Source: Clostridium aestuarii (GTDB lineage Bacteria; Bacillota; Clostridia; Clostridiales; Clostridiaceae). Taken from it: a stretch of 64,000 bases of DNA. Of this stretch, positions 25,345 to 34,878 are shown piece by piece. The notes under the pieces were generated by a model, which was given only the letters and a program-made list of their open reading frames with translations, did no database searches and was not told where the DNA came from. Position numbers and translations under genes: made by a program. The stretch spans positions 441,500 to 505,499 of the forward strand of contig NZ_JAPQER010000001.1 of NCBI RefSeq assembly GCF_026735135.1, read 5' to 3'. Every line of letters starts with the position of its first letter. Position 1 is the first letter of the stretch.

Positions 25345-26460
25345 ATGAATTATAAGAAATTTTTATACACTATATATTTTTGTTTAGGTACATATATTTT
25401 TTATTTAACAGGCAATACTCTTGTTCCTGCTGAAGACCTTATAATTCCTATTGCCATAGGTCATGATGTTATTCATAAAGACTCAGGTGATGTGGAATAC
25501 AGTATTCCAGTTTCAGTATATAATTTTTCAGAAATAAAACCAACACCTATTATGATAAAAAAAGGAATAGGTGAAACCATTGGAAAAACAAGGGAAAATC
25601 GTCAACTTAGTTCTAACCTTGATTTTATTTTAGGTCTCGAAAAAACATTAATTTTTTCTGAAGAATATGCATCCAGTTTTGAATTCATTAATTCAATAGA
25701 TATATTATTTAATAATCCAACATTAAATGACACAGCATTAAATGTAGTATGCCATGGACAATCTATAGATGTATTAAAATTAAATATTGAAGGATATACC
25801 AATTCTTCAGATTATATTGCTGAACTATTAACACATTGTGTTGAAGCTAACTTTTTTTCAGATAACTATAAATTGTTAGATATCTATGTAAGAGTAGGCG
25901 CAGAAGGCAGAACATTAGTTTTACCTTATTTACAAATAAAAGATAAAAAACCTACCATCACTGGATTAGCAATATTTAATAAAGATAAAATGGCTAAAGT
26001 AATAAATATTAATGAAGCAAGAATTTTAAATCTTTTAAAAGAAAATAAAGTTAAAGGCATACTCTCATTAAGTAAAAGTCCAAAAGAATACATCGATTTC
26101 TCTACAACAACTAAAAGGGAAGTCAGCTGTGAAAAGGTTAAGAATAAATATGTATTTTATATAGACATTTCCTTAGAAGGATCAATTATAGATAATAATT
26201 TGTATAAAAATATAGCTAATGATTATTCTATAACAAAAAAATTTGAAGAAGATATGAATAGCAAAGTAGAAAAAATGTGCTATCGCTTTATAGATAAAAT
26301 GCAAAAGGAATATAAAATTGACTGTCTATCTCTTGGAAGTGTAGCTGCTGCAAAATATGGAAGACATACAGGTACTGATTGGAATAAAGCAGTATCCGAA
26401 GCAGATATAATAGTCAATGTAAAAACTAAAATAGATAAATTTGGAAGAGGAGATTACTAA
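25345..26460 (+). CDS. gerAC: Ger(x)C-family spore germination receptor C subunit, no lipobox
   Basis: A 371-residue protein that fits the Ger(x)C family: internal stretches LIIPIAIGHDV and GEGKTRENRQLSSNLDFILGLEKTLIFSEEYA-like blocks, and a C-terminal domain ending in WNKAVSEADIIVNVKTKI. Members are normally lipoproteins with a Cys after about 20 residues. Here the hydrophobic N-terminus (FLYTIYFCLGTYIFYLTGN) has one Cys at about residue 13 but no LxxC lipobox in the expected place, so it may be held by an uncleaved anchor. CAGGAGG lies 8 nt upstream. Confidence 0.85.
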   Translation: MNYKKFLYTIYFCLGTYIFYLTGNTLVPAEDLIIPIAIGHDVIHKDSGDVEYSIPVSVYNFSEIKPTPIMIKKGIGETIGKTRENRQLSSNLDFILGLEKTLIFSEEYASSFEFINSIDILFNNPTLNDTALNVVCHGQSIDVLKLNIEGYTNSSDYIAELLTHCVEANFFSDNYKLLDIYVRVGAEGRTLVLPYLQIKDKKPTITGLAIFNKDKMAKVININEARILNLLKENKVKGILSLSKSPKEYIDFSTTTKREVSCEKVKNKYVFYIDISLEGSIIDNNLYKNIANDYSITKKFEEDMNSKVEKMCYRFIDKMQKEYKIDCLSLGSVAAAKYGRHTGTDWNKAVSEADIIVNVKTKIDKFGRGDY

Positions 26461-26536
26461 AGACCAGCCTATTAGCTGGTCTTTAACTTAAATATTATTT
26501 TCTCTTACTATTTTGCATATATCTTTTAAGTTCTAA

Positions 26537-27904
26537 TTAATTATAAGTTATAATTTTGCTTTGGTTACATGTTATTGATATAACTTTATCTTTTAACGTA
26601 GTTTTAATAACAACTTTATGCTTCCACAAATCAACAAGATATCTTAATGTCTCTTTTGCATAAGTGGCATCTAATTCTCTACCATCATAAACATGCTCTA
26701 GTGTTAATGTTTTATCTGTTTTTGATATATCTACTACTCTAATATATGGAATCATTCCCATACCGCAAGAATTACTCAAATTATTTCTTATTTCCTTCCA
26801 TCCTTCTTCATCAGATACTTCTTCAATTACATAATATCCACCTTGCTTAGCATATTCAAATAAATTTAATTCATTACAAAGCTCTTTTGTCAGATACTTT
26901 CTTATAAATGAATTATCTCTTTCAAGCAATCTAACCTCAAATATTTTTTCTTCTCCATATTTTTTCACTAAATCCTCATATATTTTGAATCCTACATAAT
27001 AAGGATTTATTCGACCAATCATAGGAGCTATTACATCATTATGTCTCTTAATGAATTCTATATGAAGTGAAGGCGGAAGATCCAGCTTTTTAAGAATATT
27101 ATAATGCCAGTAGCTAGCCCATCCTTCATTCATTATCTTAGTTTCTATTTGAGGAATAAAATATTTTGTTTCCCCTCTCACTATTTCTAATATATTATTC
27201 TCCCATTCAGATAAATCTCCATATTTACTAATAACATAAAGCAAGTCGTCTTCTGGTTTTAGTGGTATTTTACTTACATCAGGTGGTTTAGGTTTTTCAT
27301 ACGGCTTTAAAATATCATAATTTGAATTTTGTTGTTTATAATTCTTTATTAACTGTTTCTTTAATTCTTCATCGGTTATCTTTTTTTCACCTATCGCCCG
27401 TGATGTCTGAAGCTTAATACTGTGAGCTGCATCTAATATTTTTTCTACATTTTCATATCCAATACTAGGATCATTTATATAGCTTCTTATAATATCTGCA
27501 TGATTTTTAAACATTTCCACAGTGTATTCTGCATTTGTTCCTTCTCTAAATAACCTATTATTTTTAAAAAAATCATTATGACCATATACATGAGCTATAG
27601 TTAATATTTGTAAAAGCTCTGTATTATCCTTCATAAGATAAGCTATGCAAGGATCTGAATTAATAACCATCTCATATGGAAGTCCTGTTAAATTATATTT
27701 ATATAATGTTCTAAGTTTTTCATATGCTTTTCCAAAACTCCAGTGAGGATATCTCGAAGGCATTCCTACGTATACTTCATAAGCTAGCATATCATTATAA
27801 CTTATCATCTCAAATTCTTGAGGGTAATAATTAAGTCCTACATCTTTAACTACAGCTTCTATTTTTTTATTCCATTTTTCTAAATCTCTTAAAGTGTAAT
27901 CCAA
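26537..27904 (-). CDS. spoVR: SpoVR family sporulation protein
   Basis: A 455-residue SpoVR-type protein (YPQEFEMISYNDMLAYEVYVGMP, HWSFGKAYE, AHVYGHNDFF, NEGWASYWHYNI). In Bacillus subtilis SpoVR affects spore-cortex formation; the molecular activity is unknown. It starts with TTG at 27904, with GAGGGG 7-8 nt upstream, 4 nt after yhbH. It is the third gene of prkA-yhbH-spoVR, a widely conserved trio. Confidence 0.93.
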   Translation of the reverse strand: MDYTLRDLEKWNKKIEAVVKDVGLNYYPQEFEMISYNDMLAYEVYVGMPSRYPHWSFGKAYEKLRTLYKYNLTGLPYEMVINSDPCIAYLMKDNTELLQILTIAHVYGHNDFFKNNRLFREGTNAEYTVEMFKNHADIIRSYINDPSIGYENVEKILDAAHSIKLQTSRAIGEKKITDEELKKQLIKNYKQQNSNYDILKPYEKPKPPDVSKIPLKPEDDLLYVISKYGDLSEWENNILEIVRGETKYFIPQIETKIMNEGWASYWHYNILKKLDLPPSLHIEFIKRHNDVIAPMIGRINPYYVGFKIYEDLVKKYGEEKIFEVRLLERDNSFIRKYLTKELCNELNLFEYAKQGGYYVIEEVSDEEGWKEIRNNLSNSCGMGMIPYIRVVDISKTDKTLTLEHVYDGRELDATYAKETLRYLVDLWKHKVVIKTTLKDKVISITCNQSKIITYN

Positions 27905-27908
27905 ACTA

Positions 27909-29078
27909 TCACCCCTCTTTCAAATCTTGAGTTAGTGTCTGTTTAAGTGCAGTCCATAAATCTTCTTTTTTCTTCATTGAAGTTGCAACAAAGTTCTTAT
28001 GAGTTATACGTTCCATATATTTTTTCATTATAGTACTATGAGGCACTCCAGACATAATCTCTGTATACCCAAAAAGATTAGATACTTCACAAAGTTCTTT
28101 TGCACTTTCAACTGCTTTTTCATTATCTTCACTCCAGTTATCACCATCACTTACATGGAAGGCATAAATATTCCAAGCTGCTGGATTATATTTTTTTTCT
28201 ATAATTTCCAGAGCCATATTATATCCACTAGAAATATATGTGCCTCCTGATTCTACTTTGTGGAAAAAATCATATTCATTAACAACCTTTCCTATAGTTG
28301 AATGTGCTATAAATTCAACTTCTACATTTACATATTTCATCTTTACAAATTGGTATAGCATAAAGAAAAAAGATCTTGCAAGATACTTCTTGTGCCTATC
28401 CATTGATCCTGATGTATCCATTATGAACATAATAACAGCATTACATTCTTTTTTTATTACTGGTTTAATTCTATAATATCTTAAATCGTCTTCTTTAAAA
28501 GGAAATCTTTCTATTTCTTCATTAGTGTTTTCTTCTCTAAATGCTCTTTTTATTCCCTGTTTTCTTTTTAACTTTTCAATAACAGTACGCTTTTTAGCAA
28601 GTCGAGGTCTAATTCCATTTTTTTGATATCCCTTTCTTTTAAAAGACTCTTCTGATAAAACCTCTGACATTTTCTTCTTATGAAGGTTAGGAAGATTTAA
28701 ATCTTCAAATATATAACTCATTACCTCTTCAATAGTAACTTCCGTTTCATAAATATCTTCTCCTTCAGAATTTCCTGCTCCTTGATTACCTTTTCCTTGA
28801 GCTTCTCCTCTAGCTTTTCCTATTTTATCTCCTCTTTTTTCAGATCCATCTCCACTTCCAACCCCAGATGAATTTTCACCATATACAAACTGAAATTCCT
28901 TTAATCCCTTTATAGGAATTTTGATTTTCTTATCTTTACTCTTACCTACTATACTTTCTTCAGACAATATATCAACAAGATTCTTTTTTATTGAATCTTT
29001 CACAAGTTCTTTATGCCTTCTTTTATCTTCTACAGCTCTATCATGATGTATAGGATTGAACTCTCTAAATATTGCCAT
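27909..29078 (-). CDS. yhbH: YhbH/YeaH family (DUF444) protein
   Basis: A 389-residue protein with an N-terminal charged region, a Gly/Ser/Glu-rich linker near residues 85-115 and a C-terminal von Willebrand A-like domain with a MIDAS-type DTSGSMD motif. It is conserved with prkA and spoVR in spore formers and, as YeaH, with YeaG in enterics, where it is linked to stress responses. ATG 29078 has GGAAGGA upstream. The prkA stop lies 4 nt before it. The function is probably as a partner of the PrkA kinase. Confidence 0.92.
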   Translation of the reverse strand: MAIFREFNPIHHDRAVEDKRRHKELVKDSIKKNLVDILSEESIVGKSKDKKIKIPIKGLKEFQFVYGENSSGVGSGDGSEKRGDKIGKARGEAQGKGNQGAGNSEGEDIYETEVTIEEVMSYIFEDLNLPNLHKKKMSEVLSEESFKRKGYQKNGIRPRLAKKRTVIEKLKRKQGIKRAFREENTNEEIERFPFKEDDLRYYRIKPVIKKECNAVIMFIMDTSGSMDRHKKYLARSFFFMLYQFVKMKYVNVEVEFIAHSTIGKVVNEYDFFHKVESGGTYISSGYNMALEIIEKKYNPAAWNIYAFHVSDGDNWSEDNEKAVESAKELCEVSNLFGYTEIMSGVPHSTIMKKYMERITHKNFVATSMKKKEDLWTALKQTLTQDLKEG

Positions 29079-29082
29079 ATTA

Positions 29083-31005
29083 TCAATCCTTCCAAAGATT
29101 ATTAGCCGCATACTTCAATATAACATCACAGCAGTGGTCACAATAACCATTAGCTTTCATTTCTTCTACCATAGAATTATATTTTTTACCCTGTTCCTTA
29201 TCTCTAACTTTAGATTGAGTAATTACTCTTGATAATTCTTTTACAGATGAAGTTAATTTCTTTTCAATAGCCTCTTTTAAAGGTTCATATACATCGTAGG
29301 TTATTTTTCCACCATTTCTTATCAAATAGAACATATATGATGTAACATCTAATCTAAATCCCTTTGCAGAACTTTCACTTACTCCTATTTGCTCTTCAAT
29401 TGAACGCATAAATTTTTCATCAGGTTCTAATTGTTCTCCTGTATATTCATCTTTTAACTTCGTCTTATTTACATATGCTTCTGCATTATCAAGATAATTA
29501 TTAAATAAGCTCTCAGCCTGTTCTTTGAAACTATTTATAAATGCTCTTGTTACTTCTTTTTCTAAAATTTTGTTATATTCTTTTCTTATAGTATTCTGAA
29601 CAAATGCTAGATACTTCTTTTTATCCTCATCATTAGTATCTAATTCTTTAGTAGATTTTATTAAGTTTTCCATTACACTCAAAGGGTTGATACAATCACA
29701 TTCAGAATTTGAAAGTGCATTATCTATAGCCTTAATAATAAATCTAGTAGATATTCCTGTCATTCCTTCTGCAAGTCCCGCTTCCTCTTTAAGCTCCATC
29801 ATGTCTATTTTTTTAGTAGTTCCTTTTTCAACTATTTCTTCTCCATTATATATCTTTAACTTTGTAAGTGAATCCACTTTAGTTGATGGAGTAAGTCGTG
29901 TTAATACAGCAAACATTGCTGCAACTTCAATAGTATGTGGAGCTATATGAGCCTTGAAATAACTCTTTTTTAAAATCTTTTTATATATTTTTATTTCTTC
30001 ATTTAATTCAAGACAATATGGAACCTCTATTTTAACTATTCTATCTAGTATAGCTTCATTTGTATGATCTGATTTAAATTTATTCCACTCTGCTTCATTT
30101 GAATGTGCTACAATTACTCCATCAAAGTATATCATTGAATTTTTTCCTGGTGATGGTATAGATTTTTCCTGAGTAGCTGTAATTATAGTATGCAAATACT
30201 CAACATCATTTTTAAATACTTCTATAAATTCAACCATTCCCCTATTACCAACATTGAAAGCACCATTTAATGAAAGAATACGAGGATCATCTTCTGGATA
30301 TAAATCCATTTTTGATATATCAACAGATCCAGTAAGTACAGATGTATCCTGATTATTTGGATCAACTGGCGGAACAACACCTATACCTTTTCTTGATCTT
30401 ATTGAAAAATCTGATGTTACAACTGGAAATTTTTCATATTGTCCATTGTATTCATTTTTTAATCTATATCTACAAATAGGACATAAATCCCCTTCAATTT
30501 GCACTCCTAATGCTTCTTCAAAATTTTTTCTTAAATGCTTAGGCACCAAGTGTAGCGGATCTTCTCTCATAGGACAACCTTCTAATGAATACACATGTTC
30601 ACTAGACTCTAAAGCTTTTTTTAATGCTTCTACAAGTGAAGATTTACCTGCACCAACAGGTCCAACTAAATATAATACCTGCCTTGCTTCTTCTCCCTGC
30701 ATAGCTGCTGAATAAAAATAGCTAACTATTTTCATCAATACTTTATCTATTCCAAAAAAATCTTTCTCAAAAAAATTATATTTTTTTATTGTTTCATTGC
30801 CATATATTTTTCTTACTCTTCTATTTTCCTCTGGTTTTAAAACTTCAAATCCCTCTTTCATAATAATGTCATACATTCTTTTATGGGATAGATTAACTAT
30901 ATCTGGATTTTGCTTAACCAATTCAAGATAATCTAAAAATGTACCTTTAAATTTGTTTTTCTTTTTATTTTCTCTATCTGATTGTATAATCTTCTTAAAA
31001 TCCAC
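29083..31005 (-). CDS. prkA: PrkA serine protein kinase / AAA+ protein
   Basis: A 640-residue PrkA protein. An AAA-type ATPase core with Walker A ([10 protein letters not shown], residues about 113-122) is followed by the C-terminal kinase-like/AbrB-type PrkA domain. [13 protein letters not shown] block and zinc-like Cys residues (CPICRYR) are present. In B. subtilis PrkA acts in the mother cell under sigma-E. The start is GTG 31005 with AAAGGAGGGG 5-6 nt upstream. It heads the prkA-yhbH-spoVR operon and has a sigma-E-like promoter. Confidence 0.94.
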   Translation of the reverse strand: MDFKKIIQSDRENKKKNKFKGTFLDYLELVKQNPDIVNLSHKRMYDIIMKEGFEVLKPEENRRVRKIYGNETIKKYNFFEKDFFGIDKVLMKIVSYFYSAAMQGEEARQVLYLVGPVGAGKSSLVEALKKALESSEHVYSLEGCPMREDPLHLVPKHLRKNFEEALGVQIEGDLCPICRYRLKNEYNGQYEKFPVVTSDFSIRSRKGIGVVPPVDPNNQDTSVLTGSVDISKMDLYPEDDPRILSLNGAFNVGNRGMVEFIEVFKNDVEYLHTIITATQEKSIPSPGKNSMIYFDGVIVAHSNEAEWNKFKSDHTNEAILDRIVKIEVPYCLELNEEIKIYKKILKKSYFKAHIAPHTIEVAAMFAVLTRLTPSTKVDSLTKLKIYNGEEIVEKGTTKKIDMMELKEEAGLAEGMTGISTRFIIKAIDNALSNSECDCINPLSVMENLIKSTKELDTNDEDKKKYLAFVQNTIRKEYNKILEKEVTRAFINSFKEQAESLFNNYLDNAEAYVNKTKLKDEYTGEQLEPDEKFMRSIEEQIGVSESSAKGFRLDVTSYMFYLIRNGGKITYDVYEPLKEAIEKKLTSSVKELSRVITQSKVRDKEQGKKYNSMVEEMKANGYCDHCCDVILKYAANNLWKD

Positions 31006-31074
31006 AAAACCCCTCCTTTAAACAATCTTTTATGCTAAAGCATAACCTTTATATTTATATAAGTTTGTTTCTAA

Positions 31075-31104
31075 TTTATATGCACCTAATGTTAGATTTT
31101 ATTC
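31075..31104 (-). promoter_or_regulatory. Sigma-E-like promoter of prkA-yhbH-spoVR
   Basis: On the minus strand GAATAAAA (31104-31097), a 14-nt spacer and CATATAAA (31082-31075) resemble sigma-E elements. The B. subtilis prkA, yhbH and spoVR genes are known sigma-E targets, which supports the call. The leader would be about 65 nt. Confidence 0.45.
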
Positions 31105-31126
31105 CTAAATTGCTCTAAATAATTTA

Positions 31127-31154
31127 ACATTTTAACACTTTTGTGCATAGTATG
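31127..31154 (+). promoter_or_regulatory. Sigma-K-like promoter of the first CsxC-like gene
   Basis: AC at 31127-31128, 17 nt, then CATAGTATG at 31146-31154 resembles the sigma-K pattern AC-N16/17-CATANNNTA with one mismatch. The leader would be about 76 nt. Confidence 0.3.
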
Positions 31155-31236
31155 TTAGTGAATACAGCATTTCTAAAAATAGATTTATCTATTTAAACAC
31201 TGTATTACAATAGATTAAAAGGAGAGAGCCTATAGG

Positions 31237-31905
31237 ATGGAAAATGAGAGAAAATTAAAAGCTGGGTTTGAAAAAGAAGATGTAAAAAATTGGGTTAGTT
31301 ATGGTCCAGTAGTATCTGAAATACCTGTAGTATTAGCTGAATTTTATGTTGATATACCTGTTGTAACAGATATTAATCTTCCTACAGCTGCTGTTGAAAT
31401 TAAAAGAATTACTAAAGATGTATGTTTAACTCAATGCCAATTAATAGGAACATCTACTATTTTATCTATATCAGGATTTGTTCGTAAAAATATAGAATAC
31501 GTAGATGATGATTCATGCCTTCAAGATTTTACAGTAGATGTTGATTTTGATTATACAATGGATATAGCTAAATACCTTAAACACTATATTTGGTATTCTA
31601 GCAAATACCAAAATGAATTCCTATTTGGTGAAAATTGTTGCTGTAAAGATAAATTCTGCAAAGATTTCAAGAGAAAAGATTTAACAGACTGGGCACATTT
31701 AAATGAACCTGTTTTCTGTAAATTACTAAGATACTATATTACTGAAACTGATATTAATAGACAACAAGACGAAGAACCATTTACTACTCTTCATGAAAAA
31801 ATGGTAGTGTCTTTAGCTTTAAAAGTACTTCAAAAGAGACAAATTTATATTCCTAGACCATATTATGGAGAAGGTAAAGAAGAAGTGCAAGGAGAAGAAA
31901 GATAA
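31237..31905 (+). CDS. CsxC-like paralog 1, probable spore-surface protein
   Basis: A 222-residue soluble protein without signal peptide. The core VVSEIPVVLAEFYVDIPVVTDINLPTAAVEIKRITKDVCLTQCQL followed by SISGFVRKNIEYV resembles the exosporium CsxC family of group I Clostridium and, more distantly, SPOCS domains. A Cys-rich loop (CCCKDKFCKDF) sits near residue 140, and a second conserved block ends in FTTLHEKMVVSLALKVLQKRQIYIP. The next gene encodes a paralog with the same order of blocks. AAGGAGAG precedes ATG. Spore-surface location is inferred from the family resemblance and the nearby sporulation genes. Confidence 0.65.
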   Translation: MENERKLKAGFEKEDVKNWVSYGPVVSEIPVVLAEFYVDIPVVTDINLPTAAVEIKRITKDVCLTQCQLIGTSTILSISGFVRKNIEYVDDDSCLQDFTVDVDFDYTMDIAKYLKHYIWYSSKYQNEFLFGENCCCKDKFCKDFKRKDLTDWAHLNEPVFCKLLRYYITETDINRQQDEEPFTTLHEKMVVSLALKVLQKRQIYIPRPYYGEGKEEVQGEER

Positions 31906-31937
31906 AAAAATATCTAATGATATTTAATATAAATATA

Positions 31938-31986
31938 TAATATAACAGACTTAAAATCTTTTAAAGATTTTAAGTCTGTTATATTA
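31938..31986. terminator. Perfect 24-bp hairpin between the CsxC-like paralogs
   Basis: Arms 31938-31961 and 31963-31986 are perfectly complementary around one central base. It starts 33 nt after gene 1 and ends only 22 nt before the start of gene 2. No clear U tract follows, so it may be a leaky terminator or an RNA-stabilising structure. Confidence 0.6.
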
Positions 31987-32008
31987 AATAAATAAAGGAG
32001 TTTGAAAT

Positions 32009-32761
32009 ATGCCAAAACACCATAAACATACTTCAAAAGATATCTCTAAAAATAATACTTCTCATAAACATAAACATAAAAATAAAAATTATGAAGTTAT
32101 TGAAGAAAATGAAAACTCTATATGTGCTAACTCACATGCTGTTAAAGAATTAAAAAAAGATTATTCAGCTAAGTTAAATAGCTCAAAATTACTTCAAGAA
32201 TACTCTTCTAAACCTTTAGATTCTTCTAGTATATCAGGTCCTCTAATATGTATGCTTCCTGTAATATTATCCGAAATACAAATAAAAATAAGTATAGATG
32301 CAGTAATAGAACTTCCAGAACCTGCACTAGAAATAACTAAAATTGATAAAAAAGTACTTTTAAATGAATGTGATATTATATGTGAAACTAGTACACTATT
32401 TTTAAATGGATTTATAAGACAGAATATCCAATATGCTTCTGTAACCTCCACTAGACATAAAACTATTAATGGGAACATAAAATATTCAGTTATATATATA
32501 CCTTTTGAAATAGCAACTAAAATAGATTTTAATACGCCTCCACAATTTAAAGATATTAGTGAAAAACCATTTTGTAAATTAGATTCCTCTAAAATAATGG
32601 AAACTGATATTAAAGAAACTCAAAAGCCTTTAAGAAAATTTTTTATGCCTGAATACACCTTTGAAAACTTACATGAAAAAATAGCAACATACTTAAATTT
32701 AAAAATACTTCAAAATCAAGATATATTAATCCCTGAAAGTGCTGAATCCTGTGAGAAATAA
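32009..32761 (+). CDS. CsxC-like paralog 2, probable spore-surface protein
   Basis: A 250-residue paralog of the preceding gene. It has a His/Lys-rich N-terminal extension (MPKHHKHTSKDISKNNTSHK), then LICMLPVILSEIQIKISIDAVIELPEPALEITKIDKKVLLNECDI, LFLNGFIRQNIQYASVTS and the end block ENLHEKIATYLNLKILQNQDILIPE. The blocks align one to one with paralog 1, but the Cys cluster is missing. AAAGGAG lies about 10 nt upstream. It is probably an assembly partner or structural variant of paralog 1. Confidence 0.65.
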   Translation: MPKHHKHTSKDISKNNTSHKHKHKNKNYEVIEENENSICANSHAVKELKKDYSAKLNSSKLLQEYSSKPLDSSSISGPLICMLPVILSEIQIKISIDAVIELPEPALEITKIDKKVLLNECDIICETSTLFLNGFIRQNIQYASVTSTRHKTINGNIKYSVIYIPFEIATKIDFNTPPQFKDISEKPFCKLDSSKIMETDIKETQKPLRKFFMPEYTFENLHEKIATYLNLKILQNQDILIPESAESCEK

Positions 32762-32767
32762 GATATT

Positions 32768-32825
32768 TAAATTTATAGGTCTTACATAATTAGTACATAA
32801 TATATTAGTAAGACCTATATAAATT
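32768..32825. terminator. Bidirectional terminator between CsxC-like paralog 2 and yhaM
   Basis: AAATTTATAGGTCTTAC (32769-32785) pairs with GTAAGACCTATATAAATTT (from 32808), with a 22-nt loop. It lies between convergent genes. Confidence 0.7.
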
Positions 32826-33734
32826 TTACATATATAGTCTAGTTCCAATTCTTCTATCATATTCTGACCACGTATTAGGTTCTGTAATTTGTTTAACCTG
32901 ACTTATTTTATTGAGTACTGCATCTATATTGTCTGCAAAATTAACAATAAAAGCTTCCTCACTACTAGCAGCTTTAGGTGAACCATATTCTACCTTGCCA
33001 TGATGCTGAACCATACATCCTTTTATTCTATATTTAAAATCTTCACTATATATATTGCCTCCAGCCCTAAAGGCTTCTTCTAGCATATTAGTTCCAATAA
33101 CTATATGCCCTTCCATCTCTCCACGCATAGTTACAGCAAAAGGTCCATCTGTAAAATATTCCTCTATTTTTCCAATGTCATGAAGCTTAGCTGCAAGAAT
33201 TGCTATCTCCTTATATCTGCAATCATATCTATAAGCCATAACTTTTGCCATGTACATGACATTCAAAGTGTGCTCAGCTAGTCCTCCTCTGTAATTATGA
33301 TGCTGTTTAAGGCCTCCAATACCTTTTTTAAATTTTTCAAGAAAAACCTCATCTTTAAAAAAATACTTATCTAAAGTAATAACATCTTTACTTTTAAATT
33401 CTTCTTCTGATATTTGGTTTAATTCATTCATAATTTCTACCATTGGTCTATCAATTGTAGGAATAAAATCTTCCATATCAAACTTATCTTCTTTTTTAAA
33501 CTCATCAACTAAAAAGTTTCTATCATTATTATTTTTTTTAACTAAAATAACATCTCCTACATTTAAAACATCATCTTTATCAGGTATAGAAGCTTTTATA
33601 TCTCCTGTTTTATCTCCTATATAAGCAATTAACTTTCCGTCTTCTTTAGAAAGTTTTTTCATTACCATAAAGCTTGCTTCTAAAATCTTTTTTCCCTTTA
33701 AATCTTTTATATCATTTACAAATATATCCTTCAT
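32826..33734 (-). CDS. yhaM: YhaM-family 3'-5' exoribonuclease (OB plus HD)
   Basis: A 302-residue protein with an N-terminal OB-fold nucleic-acid-binding domain (residues about 1-95) and a C-terminal HD domain (GGLAEHTLNV, KLHDIGKIEEY, metal ligands His and Asp). YhaM degrades RNA and single-stranded DNA from the 3' end in Gram-positive bacteria; length and order of domains fit (B. subtilis about 314). AGGGAAAAA precedes ATG. It is monocistronic, convergent with the CsxC-like genes. Confidence 0.9.
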   Translation of the reverse strand: MKDIFVNDIKDLKGKKILEASFMVMKKLSKEDGKLIAYIGDKTGDIKASIPDKDDVLNVGDVILVKKNNNDRNFLVDEFKKEDKFDMEDFIPTIDRPMVEIMNELNQISEEEFKSKDVITLDKYFFKDEVFLEKFKKGIGGLKQHHNYRGGLAEHTLNVMYMAKVMAYRYDCRYKEIAILAAKLHDIGKIEEYFTDGPFAVTMRGEMEGHIVIGTNMLEEAFRAGGNIYSEDFKYRIKGCMVQHHGKVEYGSPKAASSEEAFIVNFADNIDAVLNKISQVKQITEPNTWSEYDRRIGTRLYM

Positions 33735-33882
33735 TTGTTTTTCCCTTTCTATAGCAAATATATATTTATTTTTTCACTAAACCTAATTTTTTATCCTTTA
33801 TAAACTGGAAAAATTTCATAATTTCAAAATTACTTAGATTGATTCAGATTTGAAATTTTAGTATGTGATTTTATGGATTAAA

Positions 33883-33933
33883 AACTCAAAATACCCTTTC
33901 TTAATATAAGTATATTTATAAGTATTTTGAGTT
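33883..33933. repeat. 12-bp inverted repeat upstream of the glutaredoxin gene
   Basis: AACTCAAAATAC (33883-33894) and GTATTTTGAGTT (33922-33933) are perfect reverse complements separated by 27 nt. It lies in the divergent yhaM/glutaredoxin control region, about 70 nt before the start. It could be a leader hairpin or a paired operator. Confidence 0.5.
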
Positions 33934-34002
33934 ACTCTAATAAATATATAAAGTAAATTTAAAACTGTTATAAATCATAAATGAAAAAGGGAGGTCTTCT
34001 CT

Positions 34003-34248
34003 ATGATGGTAAAAATATATTCAACTACAGGATGTCCATGGTGTAAAAAAACTAGAGATTATTTTAAATCTAAAAATATAGATTTTGTAGAAGTTAATGT
34101 AGGTTCAAATGAAAATGGAAAAGAAGAAATCATACATCTTTCTGGACAATCAGGAACTCCAGTAATTAATATAGATGGAAATATTGTTGTTGGTTTTAAT
34201 AAAAAAGCTATAGATAACATTATCTATGATTATGTTAGTATGATGTAA
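34003..34248 (+). CDS. Glutaredoxin-like / NrdH-type thiol reductase
   Basis: An 81-residue glutaredoxin-family protein with the redox pair CPWC near residues 11-14 (STTGCPWCKKTRDYF) and the cis-Pro motif GTPVINIDG. In clostridia lacking glutathione such proteins are reduced by thioredoxin reductase or a similar flavoprotein. GGGAGG lies 8 nt before ATG. It is followed after 31 nt by a peroxiredoxin, so it probably reduces that enzyme. Confidence 0.88.
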   Translation: MMVKIYSTTGCPWCKKTRDYFKSKNIDFVEVNVGSNENGKEEIIHLSGQSGTPVINIDGNIVVGFNKKAIDNIIYDYVSMM

Positions 34249-34279
34249 TGTTGAACTGTTTCAATTAGGAGGATTTTCT

Positions 34280-34816
34280 ATGGATAGATTAGTTGGAAAA
34301 CCAGCACCTGACTTTAAACTAAATGCAGTTACTGGTGATGGAAATGATTTTATAGAAGTTAAACTTGAGGATTATAAAAACAAATGGCTAATAATGTTCT
34401 TTTATCCTCTTGATTTTACATTCGTATGTCCAACAGAAATAACTGGTTTTAGTAAACACTATGAAGAATTTAAAAAACTAGACTCTGAAATACTTGCTGT
34501 AAGTTGTGATAGCCATTATTCTCATCAAGCTTGGATAAAACTTAATCCACAAGAAGGTGGATTAGGTAAAATAGATTTTCCTATTGCTTCTGACTTAACA
34601 AAAGACTGTTCGGAAAAATATGGTGTATTAATACCTGAAGAAGGTATTTCACTTAGAGGGCTTTTTATAATAGATCCTGAAGGCATAATTAAATATTCAG
34701 TAATACATGATCTTAATATAGGAAGAAGTGTAGATGAAACTCTTCGTGTTGTTAAAGCCCTTCAAAGTGGAGGACTCTGTCCTATAGATTGGCAACAAGG
34801 TGACCCTACTCTTTAA
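34280..34816 (+). CDS. 2-Cys peroxiredoxin (AhpC/TSA family)
   Basis: A 178-residue peroxiredoxin. The peroxidatic Cys is in FVCPTEITGF (residue about 51), and a resolving Cys lies in GGLCPIDWQQGD near the C-terminus. It reduces H2O2 and organic or nitrogen peroxides, important for an anaerobe facing oxygen. It forms an operon with the upstream glutaredoxin, its probable electron donor. AGGAGG precedes ATG. Confidence 0.93.
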   Translation: MDRLVGKPAPDFKLNAVTGDGNDFIEVKLEDYKNKWLIMFFYPLDFTFVCPTEITGFSKHYEEFKKLDSEILAVSCDSHYSHQAWIKLNPQEGGLGKIDFPIASDLTKDCSEKYGVLIPEEGISLRGLFIIDPEGIIKYSVIHDLNIGRSVDETLRVVKALQSGGLCPIDWQQGDPTL

Positions 34817-34821
34817 AAATA

Positions 34822-34878
34822 AAATTATAAGTTAAAAACTCACTAACTTTTAATTAGTGAGTTTTTAACTTATAATTT
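34822..34878. terminator. Bidirectional terminator overlapping the chemoreceptor 3' end
   Basis: A perfect 25-bp inverted repeat (34822-34846 and 34854-34878). The minus-strand chemoreceptor gene ends at 34870, so its last three codons and stop lie in the right arm. Confidence 0.85.

Noticed and set aside
33960..33990. PerR box before the glutaredoxin gene
   Set aside because: TTATAAATCATAAAT matches only the left half of the PerR consensus; several key positions of the right half are wrong.
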